NCBI GenBank assembly: GCA_007115705.1
Contig: QXEO01001565.1
Coordinates: forward strand, 2,414,230 to 2,478,229
Source: Dactylis glomerata
Lineage: Eukaryota; Streptophyta; Magnoliopsida; Poales; Poaceae
Direction: 5' to 3'
Length of the DNA: 64,000 bases
Part shown: positions 43,982-55,023 of the stretch, one piece after another
Layout: every line of letters starts with the position of its first letter
Numbering within the stretch: the first letter of the stretch is position 1
The notes under the pieces: model-generated
The model's input: the letters and a program-made list of their open reading frames with translations, nothing else
Database searches by the model: none
Told to the model about the DNA's origin: nothing
Made by a program: the position numbers and the translations under genes

Positions 43982-44491
43982 TCCCATGGGCATGTAGCAT
44001 CGCTCTTTTCCCTTTTTTGGTGTCTCGATGCCAAAGGGGGAGAAGTAGCTCTATTAGGATGTCATCGTTGGGATTTTCCATGGGTTGTTTTATTTGAATT
44101 TGGATTTGCATTTGCTTTGGTCGAGACACAACTTCATGGACTTTCATGTTGTGTCTCATCTATCTTAGTGTTGAACTTTTAAATGTGTGTGGTATGTTAT
44201 GGTTGTGAGACTTAAGTTCCTCTGTTGCTTAGTAAGACTATTATTAAGTTGTGCTATCTATCTTGTTAGTCTTACTTATATGCTTATGGTTAGTCTCATG
44301 TATTACTACTTGCTCTTTGTATAATTGTGAAATATATAGGGGGAGTGATGATCCTTACTTGTGTGGCTCATGGTTAAATGCAAATTGTGTTGTGCACACA
44401 AGTAGGGGGAGCTTTGGCTATATATTTTATTTTATTAAGCTTATATCTTGCAAATCCGTATGTTGTCATCAAATACCAAAAAGGGGGAGAT
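43982..44491 (+). other. 3' non-coding region with several polypurine runs
   Basis: AAAGGGGGAGAAG at about 44033, ATAGGGGGAGTG at about 44337, GTAGGGGGAGC at about 44402 and AAAAGGGGGAGATT at 44479-44491. Only the last abuts the LTR and is the functional tract. Repeated tracts before the 3' LTR are a described Sirevirus trait. Confidence 0.75.
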
Positions 44492-45805
44492 TGAAAGAGC
44501 ATTTCCCTAATAAATGTATTTTGGTGTTTGTTAACAACATTTGGTGATTTAACCATGCTATTAAAGTTCTGCAGATTTTCTAGGTTATTTCATGATCTCG
44601 CGGAGGTGCACCCCAAAAAGGTTGAAAAGATCGGAGCCCGTAGTCCAGTAGTGGAGTTAGGGCTTAGTTGTCTTGTAGGGTGCTTCGCGAAGGTGGAAAT
44701 GGTGGAGAGGACATCCATGAAGTGCTACTGTTGTCTCTTCTAGGGCCGAGACTCCGGCCCTGGTGGCCGGAGACTCCGGCCTAGGGGACTCGCCCTGGCA
44801 ACCCCCAGAGTCGGACGCGCCAGATGCCCGTCCAGAGTTGGGTCGGAGACTTTCTGTCTCTGGCCGGAGACTCCGGGCTGGCATGCTGTGGCCGGAGACT
44901 CCGGTCCCCAGGGCCGGAGACTCCGGTCTGTCTGGCTGGGCTAGGGTTTGCTAAAGGCTTGGTCGCTCCAGAGACCAGGCCGGAGTTGGGCCGGAGACTT
45001 TTGTCTCTGGCCGGAGACTCCGGCCCTGGAGTCACTTAGGGCGGAGACTCCGGCCCTAGTCGTCCAGCAACGGCTACTTTTCGTGGAGGACTATATAAAG
45101 CCTTCTTCTTCCTCATGAGCAGGCTGCGGCTTCCACTCTCTCTCCTCCATTGTTTCAAAGCTTCAAAGCCCTAGTTCTCTCTCCCTAGCCAATAGAACTC
45201 AAAGCCCCTTTGGGATTTGAGGGAGAAGACCTAGATCTACACTTCCACCAAGGCGATTTGATTTCCCCCCTCTCTTTGTTGAGGGGCTTGTAACTTGTGT
45301 GATTCATCGGATTCCTAGCCGGAAGAAGCCGTCCTCCAAGCTTAACTTTGTGTGTAAGAGCTTGGTGGGCCTATTGGGAGCCTCCAATTGAGTTGTGGAG
45401 CTTGCCCCAATACTTTGTGTAAAGGTGTCGTGCCGCCTTCAAGGGCATCGCTTAGTGGAGCGTGAACTCGCCTTTGTGGCTTGTTCACCGGAGAATAGGG
45501 TGAGCCTTTGTGGCGTTGGTGGCCTTTGTGGCACCACACCTCTCTAACGTAGATGTACTTCCTGTAACAAGGAAGGAACTACGGGAATACATCCTTGTGT
45601 CTTCGTGTCTCCATTGCGGTTACCTCTATCCTTTACTCGTACCTTTACTTATATTGTTATTGCTAGCTTGCTTGTCACTCTAGGTAAATTCACTTAGTAG
45701 CACTTCTAGAGAATTTACCTTCTTGTCTAGCCTTAACTTGAAAAGAAGTAAAAATTTGGGTAGCTCCTATTCACCCCCCCTCTAATCGCTCATACGATCC
45801 TTTCA
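44492..45805 (+). repeat. 3' LTR of the Sirevirus element
   Basis: 1314 bp, the partner of 16732-18048. The TATA box lies at 45092-45100 and palindromes at 44745-45055. It is followed by CTTAC at 45806-45810, matching 16727-16731. Confidence 0.93.
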
Positions 45806-45970
45806 CTTACAACATGTTTGACTCTAACAAGTCGCCATAAGCATCTATGATCATTTGGTTTTTGACTTATGATGCCACTTTATGCTTCTTTTTAATGATG
45901 TTTTGTCGCTATACATGATTATGGTCGTTATTGCTCTCTTAGTTGGTCGCTCCCAGTCTTTTGCTAGCCT
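45806..45970 (+). mobile_element. Athila-like backbone element, fragment 3
   Basis: This continues fragment 2 after the CTTAC duplication. It is homologous to the reverse complement of about 30470-30610. Its last 48 bases (45922-45969) are repeated at 46511-46558 on the other side of a truncated LTR. Confidence 0.75.
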
Positions 45971-46510
45971 TCTTTTTATAGCACCGAGGTCCTCCTTCCC
46001 CTTATCATCTTGGGGAAGGGGTTGCCACAAAACGGCCAAGGAGAGGGGACAGCCATTGTCTTGGGTCTTTGGTGGACGTAGTCTTCGTAGAGTAGTGGCG
46101 CCGGTCCACAGGAGTGGGTGGAGGAGGCTGACATCCTCCTCTGGCGCCCTGCACCGTCCACCCTATTTTTAGGGGGGTGGCCAACAACAACTGTGCCGCT
46201 TTATGTAGGCACGGCAAAAGCTAGTCTCCCTCCTGTCGGGGTAGCATGGACGGTACGCAGTCTTCTGTCCTTATCTTCTTGCTCAACACGGAAATGTACT
46301 GAGCTGACGTGGAAGTGGTTCATCCCCTCACGAGAAACAGCTCGCGAGGAGGTCTTCTAGTCCTTAGCAGTTTTAGCCGTCGTTCTCCTCAAGAGGCGCC
46401 TCCTCATGAGGGTCTTCTCCGTTGGGCTTCGGTCGTTGGTTTACCCCTGGACCGTTGAAGGGGCCCAGGAGCAGGTGGACCGGGATACCCCGGTATCCAG
46501 AACACCGACA
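45971..46510 (-). repeat. Truncated Tat-lineage LTR
   Basis: About 540 bp matching the inner-to-outer part of the Tat LTR (compare 21498-22047), ending AACACCGACA at 46510. The other 370 bp are missing. It begins at the former TATA box. No internal region is attached, so it is a solo or deleted LTR. Confidence 0.85.
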
Positions 46511-47967
46511 TGGCCGTTTTTGCTCTCTTAGTGGGTCGCTCCCAGCCTTTTGCTAGCCCTCACTTTGTACTGAGTATGAACTCTACCCGTGCATCCAACT
46601 CCTAAAAACCAAGTTATGCCAACGTGTCCACCATACATACCTATTAGCAATTTGCTATTCCAAAGTACATTTGACTTGCTTTTATCTATCCTTCGCATTA
46701 AACTTTTTCGGTGTTATGCGAAAATTAGTCAGTAAAGCTCTCACAAACCTGATGGCACACTTTATTTTTCTCGCTTTTAAAATTTTGACATTGTGGCTCT
46801 CTTATGTTGATGTTATGCTTGCAAGTTGTAAGTTGGGAATTCGCCAAACCATGCCGTCATGGGGAAAGCTTTCAACATTGCACTTCTCTTATTTGAGTTG
46901 ATATTGTGATCTTTTGTTTATAGATACTCGCGATGTGAAATAAGTTGGGAATCTTGCGGGATCATGGAGTTTGTATATGTGTTAGAGAAACGCCTGGGCC
47001 GCTAATGTAAGCCATGCATTATTCATGGTGGAAATTTATAGCATGCCCATAGTGGACATTCGACGACGCATCTCAAAATAAAAAGTTATACCAATGGTAA
47101 ATAAAAGAGATGCCGAGGTGTTCATTGTTTGTTTATCTTGTCATTTTGATGTGGGCTTGTTCCATGTCATCGGGCAGGAGGTACCCCGTTGGCGGTTCTC
47201 GATGATACATGTATACTTACAATGACAAGAGCTTGCTTGGGACCCTAAGTCGAGTAGCATGAGGTTTGGGTATTTGTACTTCATGGGACACGAGGTTTTC
47301 AACTTATGATTTGTCAAGCATATGCTCATAATTATTCTCGCATTAACTTTAACCATTCAAGATGCCTATGATGGGGGCAATGAAAGCTCAAAGCTAGTAA
47401 GTACCATAATTTTTGAAGGTTTATAAAACTTGCAATCACTGCTTCCCTCTGCGAAGGGTCTTTCTTTTACTTTTATGTTGAGTCTCCACCTTCTACCTTT
47501 ATGCACCATCTAAGAGAGCATAGTTGCCATTCTAAGTATAATGTGCATAGTCCCAAAGTTTATCATTGATTGATTTATGATTATGGTTTCACTTGTTCTT
47601 AAATTATTTGTATCTAGTCGCCCTCTTAAACTTGAAGGTGTCCTATGCATTTATGTTTTTCTATTCCATTAGGACAAGCTGAAAACCATTTGCTATGTTT
47701 TTCCATATGATTTGAACACACGTTTGACTTTCATTGTTTCATTATTCATGATCTTTCGTTTGTGTTTCTTTTCAGGTTATAACATGGTTGCTAAGTTCTT
47801 ATTGTCAAGATTATGTCTTTTATGCCCATGTTTTAAGTTCTTTGATCCCAGCACTCAATGCTTTACATAGATGATCAAGATTGTGATGGTGCATGTCACC
47901 TCAAAAATTATTCTTTTGTTATCACTTACCTACTCGAGGACGAGCAGGAGTTAAGCTTGGGGATGCT
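46511..47967 (+). mobile_element. Athila-like backbone element, fragment 4 and 3' internal end
   Basis: Homologous to the reverse complement of about 60772-62170, the matching part of the copy starting at 59123. No convincing gene. It ends in the polypurine tract AAGCTTGGGGATGCT (47953-47967) next to the LTR. Confidence 0.8.
47953..47967 (+). other. Polypurine tract of the Athila-like backbone element
   Basis: AAGCTTGGGGATGCT abuts the LTR start at 47968 and is identical to the tracts of the two minus-strand copies. Confidence 0.85.
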
Positions 47968-50858
47968 TGAGACATCTCAAACATATCTATAATTTTTGAT
48001 GCTCCATGCTTGTTTTACACCATTTGCTTCATGTTTTGTTTACACTTCATGGCATTTTTATGCATTTTCCGAAACTAACCTATTAATGAGATGCCACAGT
48101 GCCAGTTCCCTGTTTTCTGCTTTTTTGCATTTCAGAATAGTTACACAAGAAATATTCTCGGAATTGGACGAAACAAAAGCCGAACCTCCTATTTTTACCG
48201 AAGCTTCGCGAAGACCGAAGATGAGACAGAGGGGGGCCAGAAGCCAGGCTCACCACCAGGGGGTGCGGCCCAGGCCCTGGCCACGCTGCCCCATGGTGAG
48301 GCCAGCTGGCCCCACTCCTGATGACGCCCCTTCGCCTATAAAGAGACTCCCGACGGAAAACCCTAAAAGGATCGGCAATTTTCGGGAAAGAGTTCTGCAG
48401 CTCCGCCGCCACCGCCGATGAATTTTGGGGGACAGAAGTCTCTATTCCGGCACCCTGCCGGGACGGGGAAGTGCCCCCGGAGCCATCTCCATCGGTCTCC
48501 ATTGCAGTCTCCACCGTCTCCATCGAGCTCACCGCCATCTCCATCACCGTTGCTGCCTCCTATGATGAGGAGGGAGTAGTTCTCCCCCGGGGCTGAGGGC
48601 TCTACCGGTAGCTATGTGGTTCACTTCTCTCTCCCATGATGTGATCTTTATGTGATCGTGAGCTTTGTATCTAGTTGAATTGGTAGATGCTATTATTCAG
48701 ATATTATGCTACTCCCGTGCTTTATTATTGTAATCTCCGAAGACACCTTGTATCGTAATGTGAAGGTGACTAGTGTGCGCATTATGTGTGTCTTTTTGAT
48801 TAATGTCTCTATGAATTGTTGGTGTTTGTTGGAACCTTGTAGTGCGTTCATGGTGATAGTGTGGGACAATCTAGTTTGGGTACATGCGAACTTTGAGGAG
48901 TGCTTCGTAGCCCTACGCATGATTAGTGTTCGTTTTCCATTGGAGAATTGTTTAGAGTTGCATATTGAAGTTAGTATCTATTGGTTCAATTATGTTATAT
49001 TTCTTGAGAGTGTGTCCACTAGTGAAAGTATGATCCCTAGGCCTTGTTTCCAAGCATTGAATGCTGTTTACTTTCCATTTTGTTACATGTTTGCTCGCAG
49101 CGATATTTATTTCAGATTACATTTACTACTTATAATCATCACTACTACTTGTATTTTACTATCTCTTCGCCAAACTAGTGCACCTATACATCTAACAAGT
49201 ATATTGGGTGTGCTGGGGACACAAGAAACTTTCTGTATCATAATTGCAGGGTTGCTTGAGAGGGATAACTTTGACCTCCTCCTCCCTGAGTTCGATAAAC
49301 CTTGGGTGATCCACTTAAGGGAAACTTGCTGCTGCTCTACAAACCTCTGCACTTGGAGGCCTGATACGTCCAAAACGTATCTACTTTCCCGAACACTTTT
49401 GCTATTGTTTCTCCTCTAATTTGTGTGTTTTGAATGCAACTAACACGGACTAACGCTGTTTTTAGCAGAATTGCTCTGGTGTCTCTTTTTGTGCAGAAAT
49501 CCAACTTTCAGTAAAAATTTGGGAAAAATCATCAAAAATCCTATTTCACCAGAAGACCCCCGGAGCCAGAAGACGAGACGGAAGGGAGGCTCAAGGGCCC
49601 CACGCGCACAGGGGGCGCGACCCAGCCCTGGTCGCGCCCACCTGGTGTGAGGACGCCTCGGCCGTCCCCTCGACCTCTCCTTTCACCTACATATACCCCC
49701 TGACTCGATTATATCGAGGAGACAGCATTTTTCCCAGATAGACTTCTGCTGTGCCGCCGCCATCAAAAACCGCGATTCGGAACCAGAAACTCTGTTCTGG
49801 CACCCTGCCGGGACGGGGATTTGGAGGAGATCTTCATCACCATCATCACCGACGCTCCTCCATCGACCATCCATGACTCCCCCATCCATGTGTGAGTAAT
49901 TTCCCCGCTGTAGGTGAGGGGATGGTAGGGATTGGATGAAATCATTCATGTAATTTGATATGAGATTGTTAGGGCATAGTGCCTAGTATCTTTATTTAGT
50001 GCCTATGACATTGTTGCAACTTGTTGTGCTTAATGCTTGTCACTTTGGGCCCGAGTGCCATGATTTCAGATCTGAACATGTTATTATTTCTATGATGATA
50101 CTTGTTGTTTATGGTCTTACCTACAAGTTGTATACACATATTGTTGTCCGGAACCCGAGGCCCCAAAGTGACAGAAATTGGGATAACCGGAGGGGATGGC
50201 TATGATGTGAGGATCACATGTGTTCATCAAGTGTTAATGCTTTGCTCCGGTACTTTATTAAAAGGAGTACCTTAATTACCAGTAGTTTCCCTTGAGGCCC
50301 TGCTGCAACAGGCTGGTAGGACAAAAGATGCCGTGCAAGTTTCTCCTTGTGAGCACGTACGACTATATACGGAACACATGCCTATGATTGTTTGTACTAG
50401 GATGCTTTATCATTATTTATCTGCAATGCCCATGCCTCATTGATTTCATGAATTATCTTATCCATGCAACGCCCGTAATCCATCCCTATGCCTACAATAT
50501 TTGTTCCTACTGTTTACTATCACTACTATTACCGCTGCTATTTTACTACTGCTGTTACTGTTTCACTACTATCACCACTATAAAACTATTGCTACTGATA
50601 AACCACTGCGAGCAAGACTGTTTCCAGGTGTAGCTGAATTGACAACTCATCTCTTAAGGCTTACATATATTCTTTGGCTCCCCTTGTGTCGAATCAATAA
50701 ATTTGGGCTTTACTTCCCTTGAAGACTGTTGCGATCCCCTATACTTGTGGGTCATCAAGGCTCAACACTGTCTATAAGAACAGACGCGTGCATAGACATC
50801 AGTGCTCATCATACCTTCCTCTTGGGGTTCCCAACTGGGTGCCTAATAAGCACTATCA
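47968..50858 (+). repeat. Athila-like LTR, interrupted by a solo LTR
   Basis: Without the insertion at 49362-50757 and one 5-base duplication it is about 1490 bp. The first bases TGAGACATCTCAAACATATC are a mutated form of TGATACGTCTCAAACGTATC. The TATAAAG box is at 48337-48343 and the CCGGCA-CCC-TGCCGG hairpin at 48447-48461. It ends about ...CACTATCA. It is preceded by a polypurine tract and followed by a primer site, so it has internal sequence on both sides. It is closest to the LTR at 52006-53432. Confidence 0.8.
49362..50757 (+). repeat. Solo LTR of another Athila-like family
   Basis: 1396 bp, TGATACGTCCAAAACG to GGTCATCA, with target duplications AGGCC (49357-49361) and AGGCT (50758-50762), one mismatch. 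The host LTR continues across the gap. A CTACATATACCCCC box lies at about 49686-49699, and a hairpin CTGGCA-CCC-TGCCGG at 49797-49811. A CTA/ACT-rich stretch occurs at about 50515-50600. No internal sequence remains, so the element was lost by LTR-LTR recombination. Confidence 0.85.
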
Positions 50859-50869
50859 AGCAATTTTTC

Positions 50870-50887
50870 TGGCGCCGTTGCCGGGGA
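50870..50887 (+). other. Primer binding site, tRNA-Asp type
   Basis: TGGCGCCGTTGCCGGGGA lies 11 bases after the LTR end at 50858. Confidence 0.9.
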
Positions 50888-51047
50888 GAGACAGGATTTC
50901 TGCAAGGGGAGTCTCTCACTTCCAATCTTTTTTACTTTGTTATTGTTTTACTTTACTTTATTTTTTTTGCATCTTTTATCAAAAATACAAAAAAGTTAGT
51001 TCTTTTATAGTTGTTATTTTTGCTTGTCTGCTTTTACTCTTGCTAGA

Positions 51048-52005
51048 ATGGGTACTCCTGAGAACACCAAGTTGTGTGATTTTACTAGCACAAATAACAA
51101 TGATTTTATCTGCACTCCTATTGTGCCACCTGCTCCTGAGGCAAATTATTATGAGATTAAACCTGCTTTGTTGAATCTTGTTATGAAAGAGCAATTTTCT
51201 GGTGTTAGTACTGATGATGTTGCAGCTCATCTCAACAATTTTGTTGAGCTTTGTGAGATGCAAAAGTATAACGATGTAGATGGTGATATTATTAAGCTTA
51301 AGTTGTTTCCTTTCTCTTTAAGAGGAAGAGCTAAGGATTGGTTGCTATCTTTGCCTAGAAAAAGTATTGATTCTTGGGTTAAGTGTAAGGATGCTTTTAT
51401 TGGAAAATATTATCCTCCTGCTAAGATTATAGCTTTGAGAAGTGATATTATGAAGTTTAGACAGTTTGATAATGAACATGTTGCTCAATCTTGGGAAAGA
51501 ATGAAATCTTTGATAAAGAATTGTCCCACTCATGGACTGACTACTTGGATGATTATCCAAACTTTTTATGCAGGACTAAATTTTTCTTCAAGAAATCTCT
51601 TGGATTCAGCTGCTGGAGGTACTTTTATGTCCATCACCTTGGGCACCGCAACGAAGCTTCTTGATAATATGATGGTAAATTATTCTGAGTGGTACACCGA
51701 GACAGCTCCACAAGGTAAGAGGTAAATTCTGTTGAAGAAACCTCTTCCTTGAGTGATAAGATTGATACTATTATGGTTATGCTTGCTAATGATAGAGCTC
51801 ATGTTGATCCTAATAATGTTCCTTTGGCCTCTTTGGTTGCTCAAGAAGAGCATGTTGATGTGAACTTCATTAGAAATAATAATTTCAACAACAGTGCTTA
51901 TAGGAACAATTTTGCTAGCAACAATTATAGGACATATCCTTCTACCAATGGTAATGGTTATGGCAACTCTTATGGTAATTCCTCCAACAACACTAGGGGC
52001 GCGCC
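51048..52005 (+). pseudogene. Athila-type gag, frameshifted and cut by an insertion
   Basis: The frame starts at the ATG at 51048 and runs to a stop at 51725. It then continues in another frame (about 51730-52005) after a one-base shift. The gag domain shows NYYEIKPALLNLV, then LKLFPFSLRGRAKDWLLSLP, then FRQFDNEHVAQSWERM and TFYAGLN, all typical of Athila gag. The second part is Asn/Tyr-rich and would lead into the zinc-knuckle region, but is cut at 52005 by the LTR at 52006 (target duplication GCGCC, partner not in the window). The primer site and the LTR upstream place it at the 5' end of an element. Confidence 0.85.
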
Positions 52006-53432
52006 TGATACGTCTCAAATGTATCTATAATTTTCGATGCTCCATGCTTGTTTTACACCATTTGCTTCATGTTTTGTTTACACTTCATGCCGTTTTTATG
52101 CGATTTCCGGAACTAACCTATTGACAAGATGCCACAGTGCCAGTTCCCTATTTTCTGCTATTTTGTGTTTCAGAAAAGCTACACAGGAAATATTCTCGGA
52201 ATTGGACGAAACGAAGACCGAAATTCCTATTTTTCCCGGACGAAGGACGAGGACCGAAAGAGAGCTAGAGGGGGGCCAGAGGGCAGGCTCACCACGGGGT
52301 GGCGCGCCCCCCTGGCCTGCGTCGCCACATGGTGTGGTGGCCCAAGTCCACTCCTGACGACGCCCCTTCGCCTATAAAGAGCCTCCCGACGGAAAACCTT
52401 AAAACAATCGGCAAATTTCTAGAACAAGTTCCGAGCTCCGCCGCCACCGCCGACAAATTTCGGGGGATAGTAGTCTCTATTCCGGCACCCTGCCGGGACA
52501 GGAAAGTGCCCCCGGAGCCATCTCCATCGGTCTCCATCGCCGTCTCCGCCGCCTCCATCGATCTCACTGCCATCTCCATCGCCGTTGCTGCCTCCGATGA
52601 TGAGGAGGGAGTAGTTCTCCCCCGGGGCTGAGGGCTCTATCGGTAGCTATGTGGTTCACCTCTCTCTCCCATGATGTGATCTTTATGTGATCGTGAGCTT
52701 TGTATCTATTTGAATTGGTAGATGCTATTATTCAGATATTATGCTACTCCCGTGCCTTATTATTGTAATCTCCAGAGACACCTTGTATCGTAATGTGAAG
52801 GTGACTAGTGTGCGTATTATGTGTGTCTTTTTGGTTAATGTCTCTATGAATTGTTGGTGTTTGTTGGAACCATCTAGTGCGTTCATGGTGATAGTGTGGG
52901 ACAATCTAGTTTGGGTACATGCGAACTTTGAGGAGTGCTTCGTAGCCCTACGGATGATTAGTGTTCGTTTTCCATTGGAGAATTGTTTAGAGTTGCATAT
53001 TGAAGTTAGTATCTATTGGTTCTATTATGTTATTTTGTTGAGAGTGTCCACTAGTGAAACTATGATCCCTTGGCCTTGTTTCTAAGCATTGAACACTATT
53101 TACTTTCAGTTTTATTACATGTTTGCTCGCAACGATATTTATTTCAGATTATATTTACTACTTATAATCATCACTACTACTTGTATTTCACTCTCTCTTC
53201 GCCGAACTAGTGCACCTATACATCTGACAAGTATACTGGGTGTGTTGGGGACACAAGAGACTTTTTGTATCGTAATTGCAGGGTTGCTTGAGAGGGATAG
53301 CTTTGACCTCCTCCTCCCTGAGTTTGATAAACCTTGGGTGATCCACTTAAGGGAAACTTGCTGCTGCTCTACAAACCTCTGCACATGGAGGCCCAACACT
53401 GTCTACAAGAACATACGCGTGCGTAGATATCA
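52006..53432 (+). repeat. 5' LTR of an Athila-like element (element B)
   Basis: 1427 bp, TGATACGTCTCAAATG to GATATCA, close to the LTR at 47968. TATAAAG at 52373-52379, hairpin CCGGCA-CCC-TGCCGG at 52482-52496. GCGCC (52001-52005) would be the left target duplication. The 3' LTR lies beyond the window. Confidence 0.85.
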
Positions 53433-53442
53433 AGCTCTTTTC

Positions 53443-53460
53443 TGGCGCTGTTGCTGGGGA
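53443..53460 (+). other. Primer binding site of element B, tRNA-Asp type with two changes
   Basis: TGGCGCTGTTGCTGGGGA differs from the canonical site at two positions, both C-to-T, which would weaken pairing with the tRNA. Confidence 0.8.
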
Positions 53461-53593
53461 GGTAAGGTAAAAGGTACTCACATCTTCTGGTTACTAAGTC
53501 TTTTAGTTGCTGGTGAGTGCTTGAAGTTATTTCCTTTAGATTCTGCCATTATATCTTTTTGTTTCTTGTTTTTATTTTCAGTAGTTAGGCTTA

Positions 53594-53725
53594 ATGGAAA
53601 ATAAAGAGTTTTATAGTATCTTTCCTGAGTTTAGATTTGAAATTTTTGAAAAACCTTTGGAGCTTTATTCGAATGCTAATAGCAATGTTATTTGTATGAA
53701 TTCCTTGAATACCGTTGTTGCTAAT
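53594..53725 (+). pseudogene. Start of an element B ORF, cut after 44 codons
   Basis: An open frame starts at the ATG at 53594 and runs into the Tat LTR at 53726. It is Phe/Asn/Glu-rich and stands where gag begins, but differs from the gag start at 51048. I recognise no domain. The rest of the gene would lie beyond the nested elements, outside the window. Confidence 0.4.
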
Positions 53726-54619
53726 TGTCGATGGATTTCGTGTCGCAAGAACACGGGGTACCACGCGACGGACCCAAAGATTCGAACGCAGGGGGCTGAA
53801 CGTGTGAGATCTCGGATCGCAGCGAAGCACGGTGACGGAAGCCTCGAGTCGTCGAACGCACAACGCACTGCAGAGAGAGAGACCGAGCCTTACCCAGGTT
53901 CAGGGCCCTCGTGGTGAGGTAAAACCCCTACTTCCTGCCTTCTTGTATTGCAACGCGACACCACGCGAGGAGTACAAGACCTTGGCTACAAAGCTCTAGC
54001 TGGCCAGAGGTTGAAGAACCTGCGTGCCCAGCTAGCAGCCTCCAGAAGATCAGATCCCATCTAAGGGGTGGCCTCCCCTCCTTTTATCACGCCAAGGTCC
54101 TCCTTCCCCTTATCTTCTTGGGGAAGGGGTTGCCACACATACGGCCAAGGAGGGTGGACAGCTGTAGACTACACTCTTCTGTAGACATGGTCTTCGTAGA
54201 GTAGTGGCGCCGGTCCACAGGAGTGGGTGGAGGAAGCTGACGTCCTCCTCTGGCGCCCTGCACCGTCCACGCTATTTTAGGGGGGTGGCCAAAAACCACT
54301 GTGCCGCTTTGGGCAGGCACAGTGAAAGTTGGTATCCTCCCTGTCGGGGGTAGCGTGGGCGGTACGCGGTCTTCTGCCCGTTATCTTCTTGCTCTGCACG
54401 CAAACATGCTGAGCTGACGTGGGCGTGCTTCCTCTCCTCACCAGCAGGGGCTCGTGAGGAGGTCTTCTGGTCCTTAGCAGTTTTGGTCATCATTCTCCTC
54501 ACGAGGCGCCCCCTCGTGAGGGTCTTCTCCGCAGCTTGGGTTGTTGATTCTAAAGATGGGCCGATGACGTGGCCCAGGAGCAGGTGGACCGGGATACCCC
54601 GGTATCCAGAACACTGACA
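53726..54619 (-). repeat. 3' LTR of a second Tat-lineage element (element C)
   Basis: 894 bp, same family as 21131-22047. CTAAT (53721-53725) would be the left target duplication. The TATA box is damaged: GTGATAAAAGG on the minus strand instead of GCTATAAAAAGG. It is followed by the same polypurine tract (54620-54634, minus). Confidence 0.9.
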
Positions 54620-54887
54620 GTAGCCCCCGGGAGCCCGGCCCGCGAACGCGCCCTCTTGAGGGAGCGAAGGGCCGGGGGCCCCAGAAGCTGCTGGGCCCTC
54701 CAACGGCACGCGTCAACCGTGCGGTCAGAGGACCATGTGAAGAAGCGGAGGTCGTGGGCACGTGGCGCCCTTGCAGTTGGCGAAGCGACGCAGCGCGGAG
54801 ATCGTGCGAAGTGGGTGGGGTAACGGGCATTTTTCGAACCGTCGCGTCAAGGCCGACGCTTCGGAAACCGCGCCCTGGCCGCCCCCC

Positions 54888-54894
54888 TTAAAAG
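54888..54894 (+). promoter_or_regulatory. TATA-like box of the antisense gene in element C
   Basis: TTAAAAG in a GC-rich setting, 130 bases before the ATG at 55024. The position relative to the LTR is like that of 22345 in the first Tat copy. Confidence 0.4.
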
Positions 54895-55023
54895 CTTGGC
54901 AGAGAAGGCTCCTTCCTCTTTCCCACAGCACATCGCCGCCGCCGCCTCCTTCCTGAAGATCTTGCGCATCCAAATCTCTCTAGCCTCCAATCTTCTCGCC
55001 GCACCTCGCCCCCGCCCAGATCC

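Larger units (their letters stand above)
16732..45805 (+). mobile_element. Full-length Sirevirus-lineage Copia element (Maximus-like), carrying nested insertions
   Basis: The element has 1.3 kb LTRs, target duplications CTTAC (16727-16731 and 45806-45810), an initiator-Met PBS, a large gag, a Copia-order pol (protease, integrase, reverse transcriptase, RNase H), an extra ORF after pol, and polypurine runs before the 3' LTR. Without the 17 kb Tat insertion at 21131-38128 it would be about 12 kb. This architecture is that of the Sirevirus genus. The name Maximus is from memory. It has one stop in gag and is disrupted in pol by the insertion, so this copy is dead as it stands. Confidence 0.9.

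Noticed and set aside
48706..49419. A 237-codon frame crossing from the LTR at 47968 into the solo LTR
   Set aside because: It runs across an insertion boundary, is AT-rich and hydrophobic, and is shared with 52741-53604 only because both are LTRs of one family.
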